Part shown: piece after piece, positions 1-5,700 of the stretch
Position numbering within the stretch: the stretch's first letter is position 1
Layout: every line of letters begins with the position of its first letter
Assembly (NCBI GenBank): GCA_025869455.1
Contig: JAOZVT010000643.1
Location: 1 to 8,172, forward strand
Source of the DNA: Prosthecobacter sp.
GTDB taxonomy: Bacteria > Verrucomicrobiota > Verrucomicrobiia > Verrucomicrobiales > Verrucomicrobiaceae
Reading direction: 5' to 3'
Length of the DNA: 8,172 bases
Notes under the pieces: generated by a model
What the model saw: the letters and a program-made list of their open reading frames with translations, nothing else
Databases searched by the model: none
Told to the model about the DNA's origin: nothing
Program-made: the position numbers and the translations under genes

Positions 1-230
1 CTGAGGAAGATCTGAAACGTCGCGGCCCTGGCGATGTTCTGGGCAAAGCCCAGAGCGGTCAAGCTCCGCTGAAATTTGCGGAAATGCTGGCAGATACTCG
101 GCTGGTGAGACTGGCCCGACAATTGGCTGAAAAAACACTGGATGAAGATCCGCTGATGAAGTCCCCCCGATTGGCGGAGGTCCGCCCATTTGTTTTTCAG
201 GAGGATACTCCGCAGGCGATGATGCAATAG
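1..230 (+). CDS. recG: ATP-dependent DNA helicase RecG, C-terminal fragment
   Basis: Reading from base 3 gives 75 codons and a TAG stop at 228-230; the rest of the gene lies upstream of the window. The fragment begins EEDLKRRGPGDVLGKAQSG, which matches the end of the second helicase lobe and start of the C-terminal region of RecG (D-L-x-x-R-G-P-G-x-x-L-G-x-x-Q-S-G). It then has the usual tail with a leucine-rich helix (FAEMLADTRLVRLARQLAE) and the 'DPLMKSPRL' segment. RecG remodels stalled replication forks and branched recombination intermediates in the cytoplasm by ATP-driven branch migration. PriA and Mfd share part of this C-lobe motif, but the adjoining L-x-D-x-x-L-x-x-x-A-R tail favours RecG. 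The helicase motifs themselves are outside the window, so the intactness of the gene cannot be judged. Confidence 0.9.
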   Translation, partial: EEDLKRRGPGDVLGKAQSGQAPLKFAEMLADTRLVRLARQLAEKTLDEDPLMKSPRLAEVRPFVFQEDTPQAMMQ

Positions 231-240
231 GTCATCGCCT
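214..240. terminator. Hairpin overlapping the recG stop codon, possible bidirectional terminator
   Basis: AGGCGATGA at 214-222 is perfectly complementary to TCATCGCCT at 232-240, with a 9-nt loop that contains the TAG stop of recG. It lies in the 22-bp gap between two convergent genes, the usual place for a shared transcription end. There is no T-run on either strand after the stem, so this is not a textbook intrinsic terminator. It could instead protect a 3' end or act with Rho. Confidence 0.45.
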
Positions 241-252
241 ATGAAGCGGAAC

Positions 253-828
253 TCACTTTCGAGCGACGTAAACAAAGGCAGGCGGAACGTTGCCCCAAAC
301 CACACGGCTGGTTTCGACACCGGGCAGTTTTTCATGCAGTAGGCCACGGAAACGCTGTCCACTGGGCAGACGATGAAAGCCGTAATAAGCAAAGGTGGCA
401 AAGCGCCCGCCCTCACGCAAATGAGGCAGGACATTACTCAAGATAGCTTCCTGGAGCCCCCGAGGGAAGGCTGTCCAAGGAAGACCACTAACGATCACGT
501 CAAAAGGCTCCCGATCAGCCAAGTAGGCGTCGAAGTCGAACTCCTGGGCTCCCGCAATGCGAAAATCCATGGACGGGAAGCGGGGCTTCAACTCGGTGAC
601 GAAAGTTTCATTCAATTCGATGCCCAAATAGCTGGAACCATGTGGCATGGAGTCTAAAATAGCTTCCGTGAAAGCCCCCGTTCCAGGCCCAAGTTCCAGT
701 ACATGCTGGGCACGCCCGACCTCTGCTGACTCCATCATACGGGAGGCTAAAGCAGGGCTGGAAGGTGCTACTGCGCCCACAGTCTTCCAATTACGGACGA
801 ATTCGTGGAGAAAAGTGGCTGCGGACAT
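253..828 (-). CDS. Class I SAM-dependent methyltransferase, PmtA-like (phospholipid N-methyltransferase family)
   Basis: A 191-aa protein with a Rossmann-type methyltransferase core. The N-terminus FLHEFVRNWKTVGAVAPSS (residues 6-24) is the characteristic opening of the PmtA/COG3963 family. SAM motif I is VLELGPGTGAFT (43-54), the acidic residue after beta-2 is E71 in GIELN, and motif IV is FDVIVSGLPW (109-118). PmtA enzymes methylate phosphatidylethanolamine at the membrane surface towards phosphatidylcholine. The SGLPW motif also fits this family better than KsgA/Erm rRNA dimethylases, which share motif I but use N-[LIV]-P-[YF]. The substrate is inferred from family resemblance only. I chose the ATG at 828 because the conserved block begins five residues later. 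The in-frame ATG at 897 would add 23 basic, unconserved residues and would run into the start of the divergent lipoprotein gene at 896. No good Shine-Dalgarno is visible at either start. The gene is convergent with recG and divergent from the lipoprotein/maf operon, and no partner gene for lipid synthesis is nearby. Confidence 0.8.
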   Translation of the reverse strand: MSAATFLHEFVRNWKTVGAVAPSSPALASRMMESAEVGRAQHVLELGPGTGAFTEAILDSMPHGSSYLGIELNETFVTELKPRFPSMDFRIAGAQEFDFDAYLADREPFDVIVSGLPWTAFPRGLQEAILSNVLPHLREGGRFATFAYYGFHRLPSGQRFRGLLHEKLPGVETSRVVWGNVPPAFVYVARK

Positions 829-877
829 AGCCTGCGGATATAAGCGGACTTGCGAAACGGTGCGAATGTTTTTCCTT

Positions 878-883
878 GAGGAG
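878..883 (+). promoter_or_regulatory. Shine-Dalgarno deciding the lipoprotein start
   Basis: GAGGAG lies 12 nt before the ATG at 896. The spacing is slightly long, but it is the best SD in the region. It supports starting at 896 rather than at the much earlier in-frame ATG at 647, which would put 83 antisense-of-methyltransferase residues before the signal peptide. A TATAAG at 839-844 is a possible -10 for this operon, without a good -35. Confidence 0.6.
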
Positions 884-895
884 CGTTCTTCTTCC

Positions 896-1126
896 ATGAC
901 CCTGCTTCTGCGTACCCTCAGCATCGTCGCTCTGGCTCTTTCGATAGCCAGTTGTCAGTCCACAGGCAGTTATAAGATCACCCTCAAGGATGGACGCCAA
1001 TACATGTGCAAAGGAAAGCCGGAATTTCAGGGCAAGACTGGCTACTACCGCTACCGCACCTTTCAAGATCGTGACTCACTGCTGCGGGCGGATGAGGTGC
1101 TCATGATCGAAGAACAAGACACATGA
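896..1126 (+). CDS. Small outer-membrane lipoprotein, YgdI/YgdR-like (DUF903)
   Basis: A 76-aa precursor. Residues 1-20 form a lipoprotein signal peptide: R6, a hydrophobic stretch, and the lipobox I17-A18-S19-C20. Cleavage before C20 would leave a mature protein of 57 residues. The residue after the cysteine is Q, not D, so sorting to the outer membrane is expected by the E. coli rule. The mature part has the pattern Y-x-I-x-L-K-D-G-R-x-Y...G-K-P-E-F...Y-x-Y, then a short R-A-D-E-V segment and an acidic end. This matches the small SH3-like beta-barrel domain of the E. coli YgdI/YgdR lipoproteins, whose function is not established. An internal cysteine (Y-M-C-K) is present in the mature part. 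The TGA stop overlaps the ATG of the following maf gene (ATGA at 1123-1126), so the two are probably cotranscribed and translationally coupled. Confidence 0.82.
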   Translation: MTLLLRTLSIVALALSIASCQSTGSYKITLKDGRQYMCKGKPEFQGKTGYYRYRTFQDRDSLLRADEVLMIEEQDT

Positions 1127-1686
1127 TCAAAACATCCAATCTGGTGCTGGCTACTCAGTCACCAAGACGCCTCGAATTGATGCGCGAAGCCGGTTATGAA
1201 TTCGACACCGTGGTCCCAGACGTGGAAGAGGCGCACGATGCCACGCTGACGCCCGAGGATTTGACCGTGGAAAATGCACGCCGCAAGGCCGTAGCTGGGG
1301 CTGCGCAAAAGACGGATGCCCTTGTCATCGGTGCAGACACCCTGGTCTATGTGGATGGGCTGCCCCTGGGGAAGCCGCGTGATTTGGATGAAGCTTTAGA
1401 AATGATGCGCCGACTTTCAGGACGCCGTCATCAAGTATGCACGGGTGTCTATTTAGCCAGCCAAGGAGGAGCCGAGGGGGAGGGCTTTCATGTCATCACG
1501 GAGGTGACTTTTCTGCCCCTGACGGATGAGACCATTCGCGCCTACCATGCCCGAGTCAATCCACTGGACAAAGCAGGTGCCTACGGCATCCAAGAATGCA
1601 GTGAAATGATTTTGGAAAGTTACGAGGGATCTTGGACCAATGTGATGGGCCTCCCCATGGAAAAGCTGACGGAAGTCCTGGGGTAA
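1123..1686 (+). CDS. maf: Maf-family nucleoside triphosphate pyrophosphatase (YhdE-type, dTTP/UTP)
   Basis: A 187-aa cytoplasmic enzyme of normal family length. Maf proteins hydrolyse NTPs to NMP and pyrophosphate; they act on modified or canonical pyrimidine nucleotides and affect septum formation when overproduced. Visible signatures are the N-terminal LATQSPRR (residues 9-16), E-N-A-R-R-K-A (50-56), the catalytic aspartate D72 in GADTLV, L-G-K-P with K84, S-G-R-R-H-Q-V-C-T-G (99-108), D-K-A-G-A-Y-G-I-Q (149-157) and N-V-M-G-L-P near the end. The combination of SPRR arginine, T73 and Q157 fits the YhdE class (dTTP/UTP) better than the YceF class (m7GTP). That specificity is inferred from the family, not shown here. 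The ATG overlaps the upstream lipoprotein stop by 4 bp and has no separate SD, which points to reinitiation by ribosomes that finish the lipoprotein. Confidence 0.93.
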   Translation: MIKTSNLVLATQSPRRLELMREAGYEFDTVVPDVEEAHDATLTPEDLTVENARRKAVAGAAQKTDALVIGADTLVYVDGLPLGKPRDLDEALEMMRRLSGRRHQVCTGVYLASQGGAEGEGFHVITEVTFLPLTDETIRAYHARVNPLDKAGAYGIQECSEMILESYEGSWTNVMGLPMEKLTEVLG

Positions 1687-1687
1687 A

Positions 1688-1700
1688 CTCCCTCGGGGAG
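1688..1700. terminator. Short hairpin between convergent maf and araC genes
   Basis: CTCCC and GGGAG form a 5-bp GC-rich stem with a 3-nt loop directly after both stop codons. Read on the minus strand, the stem comes one base after the araC TGA and is followed by TTTACC, giving a small terminator-like element for araC. The stem is short, so efficiency is uncertain. Confidence 0.4.
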
Positions 1701-1701
1701 G

Positions 1702-2562
1702 TCAATTCTGGCGTTCCTCATCCCGAAACTGAGTCGGGGTCAGTTTGGTCATGCGTTTGAAGTCCTTGCTGAAGAAGAACTGATCCGCATACCCCACTTG
1801 GCGGGCAATTTCCTTCACGGGATCGTCAGATTCGATCAGACGACGCTTAGCCTGATTGATGCGTTCACGACGCAACCAGTCAATGGGACTGGTGCCAATG
1901 GCTGCCTTAAACTGGCGGCTAAAATGGCTTTCGCTCATACCCGCAAGATGGGCTAATTCGACCACCCGAATAGGCTGGTGAAAATACAGACGCATCTTTT
2001 CCAGGGCACGCTGAACAGGCAGCGGCAGATCTGGACGAATCAGGTCTGGGTCAGACAACCGAGCGTCAAAAGCCATGGCGATGATGGCAGAGATAGCCGC
2101 ATTCACATGAGCCGCATCGCAGGGTCGATTGCCTTCCAAATAGAGGAAGCTTCGCTCAAACTCCACCATAGATCCTGCGGCATCAAAGCCATGTAAAACG
2201 GGCAAGGAACGCACCTCTAAAAGCTGGGCCAGACGGTCCAAAGAACGACCTTCCACACGCACCCAATAAACTTCCCAAGGATCTTTAGGATCTGCCCCAT
2301 AAGTATGTGGGTGGTGGCAGTTAATCCAGACCAATTGACCAGGTGCCACGTCATGACGTTTTCCAGCCACCTGCACCCAACCATGCCCGGTAAGGCAGAG
2401 AATAAGTTCATGCCCAGGATAGGTTTCCCGCTGAATGCGATGACTCACGCCTGCTTTTAGATGGCCAGCCCTGACAACGGAATAAAACAAGTCCCGCTGC
2501 CAATCGGCTGGAGTGGCGTAAAGGTTCCTGAGAAACCTAGTTTCTTGGGGCAATTGATTCAT
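1702..2562 (-). CDS. AraC/XylS-family transcriptional regulator with N-terminal cupin-like sensor
   Basis: A 286-aa DNA-binding regulator. Residues about 35-105 form a cupin-like effector domain of the AraC_binding type: the H-E-L-I-L-C-L-T-G-H-G strand pair, then V-A-P-G-Q-L-V-W-I, H-H-P-H-T-Y-G and P-W-E-V-Y-W-V-R-V-E-G. The PG...W...P-H-x-Y pattern is common in sugar-responsive members. Residues about 182-286 hold two helix-turn-helix motifs. The first is V-V-E-L-A-H-L-A-G-M-S-E-S-H-F-S-R-Q-F (about 200-218). The second, V-K-E-I-A-R-Q-V-G-Y, leads into the AraC signature D-Q-F-F-F-S-K-D-F-K-R...T-P-T-Q-F-R. I chose the ATG at 2562; an in-frame TTG at 2577 would add five residues, and neither has an obvious SD. 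The target and ligand cannot be read from the sequence: no sugar enzyme or transporter is adjacent, and the divergent neighbour is an SNF2 helicase. Repeated motifs around its 5' end suggest autoregulation. Confidence 0.92.
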   Translation of the reverse strand: MNQLPQETRFLRNLYATPADWQRDLFYSVVRAGHLKAGVSHRIQRETYPGHELILCLTGHGWVQVAGKRHDVAPGQLVWINCHHPHTYGADPKDPWEVYWVRVEGRSLDRLAQLLEVRSLPVLHGFDAAGSMVEFERSFLYLEGNRPCDAAHVNAAISAIIAMAFDARLSDPDLIRPDLPLPVQRALEKMRLYFHQPIRVVELAHLAGMSESHFSRQFKAAIGTSPIDWLRRERINQAKRRLIESDDPVKEIARQVGYADQFFFSKDFKRMTKLTPTQFRDEERQN

Positions 2563-2597
2563 GGCGGTATAATACAACTCTGAAACGGTAGGTTTCT
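2531..2597. promoter_or_regulatory. Paired AGAAACCTA / TAGGTTTCT motifs at the araC 5' end, candidate operator
   Basis: AGAAACCTA at 2531-2539 and its exact reverse complement TAGGTTTCT at 2589-2597 flank the araC start codon. Each half also contains a small palindrome of its own: AGAAAC-CTA-GTTTCT at 2531-2545 and GAAAC-GGTAG-GTTTC at 2582-2596. Their starts are about 50 bp apart, close to five helical turns, a geometry compatible with a looping or dimeric AraC-type regulator. The left element lies inside the araC coding sequence, so part of the match may be constrained by codons. Confidence 0.4.
2545..2573 (+). promoter_or_regulatory. Possible sigma-70 promoter with perfect -10 (TATAAT)
   Basis: TATAAT at 2568-2573 is an exact -10 consensus. 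TTGGGG at 2545-2550 lies 17 bp upstream but matches a -35 only in its first three bases. It would start a transcript near 2580 running into the SNF2 gene with about a 200-nt leader. It overlaps the araC start and lies between the two TAGGTTTCT-type motifs, so the AraC protein could control it. Confidence 0.35.
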
Positions 2598-2599
2598 CG

Positions 2600-2702
2600 C
2601 CAAAGACGTCACTTTTTTACAAACAGTCATTCTGCATGATTAGATGGGCTTTCCTGAATGCGGAAGAATCGGGAAAAAAGAAGGTGACGGTCTCGCCATT
2701 GG
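2600..2702 (+). other. Long imperfect stem in the araC/SNF2 intergenic region, possible structured leader or small RNA
   Basis: The DNA can fold as a nested rod. CCAA (2600-2603) pairs with TTGG (2699-2702), GAC (2605-2607) with GTC (2690-2692), and GTCAC (2608-2612) with GTGAC (2684-2688). TTTTTT (2613-2618) pairs with AAAAAA (2674-2679), and TTCTGCAT (2630-2637) with ATGCGGAA (2658-2665) through one T-G wobble. An 8-bp direct repeat, TCTCGCCA, occurs at 2595-2602 and 2691-2698. I cannot match it to a known riboswitch or to 6S RNA with any confidence. No protein-coding signal was found on either strand; in-frame readings here look like noise. Confidence 0.3.
2616..2645 (+). promoter_or_regulatory. 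Second possible promoter for the SNF2 gene (extended -10)
   Basis: TTTACA at 2616-2621 matches five of six -35 bases. At 18 bp spacing it is followed by TTAGAT at 2640-2645, preceded by the extended -10 element TG at 2637-2638. The -10 hexamer itself is weak (three of six). It would give a transcript starting near 2652. It competes with the TATAAT candidate upstream, and I cannot tell which is real. Confidence 0.3.
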
Positions 2703-2715
2703 TAAGACATCTCTG

Positions 2716-2736
2716 GCGCAGCGCGAAACGCTGTGC
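2716..2736 (+). other. Stable hairpin upstream of the SNF2 start
   Basis: GCGCAGCG (2716-2723) pairs with CGCTGTGC (2729-2736) through seven Watson-Crick pairs and one G-T wobble, around a CGAAA loop. Together with the next hairpin it makes the last 65 bases before the helicase start highly structured if transcribed. Confidence 0.45.
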
Positions 2737-2751
2737 TAAGGCAACAAGTTC

Positions 2752-2770
2752 CCCCGGTCTCAAGCCGGGG
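2752..2770 (+). other. GC-rich hairpin directly before the SNF2 start codon
   Basis: CCCCGG (2752-2757) pairs with CCGGGG (2765-2770), with a TCTCAAG loop. It is followed by CTTTCGTGCTC and then the ATG at 2782. The only purine-rich sequence that could act as a ribosome site, GGGG at 2767-2770, is buried in this stem. It could be an attenuator, an occluded ribosome site, or the 3' end of a small RNA transcribed from the intergenic promoters. The T-run after it is poor. Confidence 0.5.
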
Positions 2771-2781
2771 CTTTCGTGCTC

Positions 2782-5700
2782 ATGCCTGACTTTGCCACAT
2801 CCCTCCCCAGCCTCCTACAGTCTTTCGAACCTCGCCTTCGCCAAGAAGCAGAAAGACTGGCCGATGATGATGCCATTCGCGGTCTCGATATCGTAGAAGA
2901 TGAAGTTTTAGCCGAAGTCGTCTTGGATGACCGCCACGTAAACGTCCGGTGGTATCTGGAAGATGACCAGTGGCTCTCCGAAAGTGATTGCGATGATGAG
3001 CCCTTACACAAGCTGGCTCTTTGTGCAGCCTTGGTGGCGGCCCAACGCCGTTTCGCACGCCAAACTCAGCCAGGCAACGCCCCTTCTCTGCCGCCAGAGG
3101 AAACCTTCCAGATCATGCTGGAGCGACGCCTAGCGCGTCAGCTTACCCCCGAAGAAGAAGGCTACCTCAGCAAGCTGGAAAAACGCTTCCAGCGCGTGCG
3201 CCAAAGTGGCGGGCATATCTATGATCAGGACATGGTGCGCCTACATCCACGCTGGAGCATTCAGAGTGTGGATCCCCTTTCCCTTTGGCCTGAGCCACCG
3301 GTGAACTTGAAGGAATTTTGGGAATACGTAGCCCTGGCCCTGCAAGAGCGGAATCTCCCCGCGCCATCCTTCCTGCGTGGCAGTGTGGATATTGATGCTG
3401 TCCGCGCACGATTGAGCGTCTGGAGGCAAGAACGAACCCTTCCGCTGTGGCGTGAGCGCATCCGTCAACTGCTCCGCAGCTTGGATGAAACACCCCCCAA
3501 GCAACGCCGCAGCTGTGACTTCCGCCTGATCATCACCACCAGTGAAGCACGCCTGCAAATCCGCACGGGCAGCGACGAAGCTTTCCGCGCCGTGGCAGGC
3601 AGCGAGCTCACGGCTCTGGAACACGAATATGAGCGTGGAGCTTTGAGCATCCCCGCCGCAGGTGAATTGCTCCTGTTGACTTCCATCGGTCAGATCGGTG
3701 CCTCCCCTGGAGAAGTCTGCCGCTTCGATCTTGAAAATCATAGCCGTTGGTTAGGCACTCTGTTTCAGCAGCCAGCCCTTCAGGCACGACTGCTTACGCT
3801 GGATGAAATGCCCTTTCGACGTGTGAGCGAACCGCTCCGCTGGTCCAGTGAAGAGGATGCAGAGTCGGGTCAGCTGATCTTAACTCTCGTTCAAGCAGAT
3901 GATTCACCCGCACCACTACCGCTACGAGTGCTGCATGGCACAGAGACTCTATTCTTATCTGCCGACACGCTTTTCTCTGGCCCGCTCTGGTTTCCTGAAG
4001 AAACCAAATTAGAATCTTCAGCCTCCATCCCAATCAATGCCCTCGCGACGCAGGATGGAATCGCCTTCCTAGATAAATTGGATCTTCCACTGCCAGCGGA
4101 CATTTCTTCCCGCATCCGGCATGAACCCCTGCACGTGAAAGTGAAGGCAGGCTGTGTGGCCAGATCCCACGCTACCAGCACGGAGCATGCGGTCTTTCAA
4201 ATCGAAGCCACCACCCCTGATGGCACTGTGCGGGAAGTGCTGCGTTATGCAGGCTGGCAACCCACCGAAAACGCACGCCCCGATGATGACAATAGCATCA
4301 TCTGCCGTGACCGCAGCGCCCTAGCCAGTGCCGAGGCCGCTCTGCAAGAAATGAGGCCGGTCTATGACCCGGAGTACGAAGGGTTCCGTGTACGCCTAAC
4401 CAAAACGTTTCCGGATCAATTCAATACCTGGGCCAAAAGTTTGCCAGAAGGCATGAGTCTAACGGCGGATGATCGCCTGCAAACCATCTTGGCAGATCCG
4501 CTGATCGCTCGTGTTCGCATTGAGGCTTCTCAAACCGCGAACATTGACTGGTTCGACCTGAAAATGATCTTCGAAGTGGAAGGTGCTGATCTCAAAGCAG
4601 CGGACATCCGCCGCCTCATTTCAGCCAAGGGTGGATTTGTACAATTGGCAGACGGCACCTGGCGTCGCGTGAAGCTGGAACTCAGTGAGGAACAGCAAGT
4701 GATGATGGACCAGCTGGGGCTGGACATGGATGAATTCAGCAATGAAGCGCATCGCCTCCACTGGCGTCAGCTCACGGGCCAAGGAGCCAAAGACATCATC
4801 AATCCACGCGCTTGGCAAAATCTGACCCAGCGCATGGAACAGGCCAAACTGGATGAGCGCCCAGCGGTGCCAGAAGGTCTTGGCGTGACCTTGCGCCCTT
4901 ACCAGGAAGAAGGTTTCCACTTTCTAGCCTACCTGAACCTAAACAAGTTTGGCGGCATTTTGGCTGATGACATGGGCTTGGGTAAAACCATTCAAAGCAT
5001 CACGTGGATCCTCTGGCTGCGCAGTCGTTACCGTACCGCATGGCCATGCCTCGTCGTGTGTCCGAAATCTGTGTTGGATGTGTGGGCCACCGAATTTGGC
5101 AAAGCCGCGCCAGGACTGAAAGTACAAGTCCTGCGAGACAAGGAAGAGCTAGATCTGGAACTTCTTTACAAGGAATATCACGTCCTGGTCATGAACTATG
5201 CGCAGCTGCGTGGTTGCATTGAGCTTCTGGAATCGGTGAAATGGCTAGCCGTCATTCTGGACGAAGGTCAACACATCAAGAATCCAGACAGCAAGGCTGC
5301 CAAAGCAGCTCGACTGCTGAAGGCTGAAAGTCGCCTGGTACTGAGCGGCACCCCTGTGGAGAACCGTTTGTTAGACCTCTGGAGTCTCATGACCTTTGCA
5401 GCGCCTGGAGCCCTGGGAGATCGAAACTACTTCCACCGTCACTTTGACCGCCGTAAAGATGCCAAAGCAAGCGAGCGCCTCTCCGCCCGCTTGAAACCCT
5501 TCTTGTTACGCCGAACCAAATCCCAAGTGGCCAAGGATCTGCCGGAACGAAGTGAAGAAGCCATGCTTTGCGAAATGAGTGGCACTCAGGAACGCCTCTA
5601 CCGCGAAGAACTGGCAAAAGCCCAGCACATGGTGCTCAGCGCTTCCGGCTTTGAAGTGCTCACTCGCAAGCGATTCGCCATTTTGCAGGCCCTCACTCGT

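Noticed and set aside
373..657. 94-codon + strand ORF
   Set aside because: It lies entirely opposite the methyltransferase, whose motifs are clear, and its translation shows no recognisable pattern.
647..895. N-terminal extension of the lipoprotein reading frame back to an ATG at 647
   Set aside because: These 83 codons are antisense to the methyltransferase gene and would bury a clear lipoprotein signal peptide. The SD at 878-883 supports the start at 896.
2752..2775. A textbook intrinsic terminator before the SNF2 gene
   Set aside because: The stem is good but is followed by CTTTCG instead of a T-run and lies 11 bases from a start codon. It was listed as a hairpin of uncertain role.
2636..2896. 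86-codon + strand ORF across the araC/SNF2 intergenic region
   Set aside because: Its second part overlaps the SNF2 gene in another frame, it has no SD, and the product has low-complexity random character. The bases here are better explained by inverted repeats.
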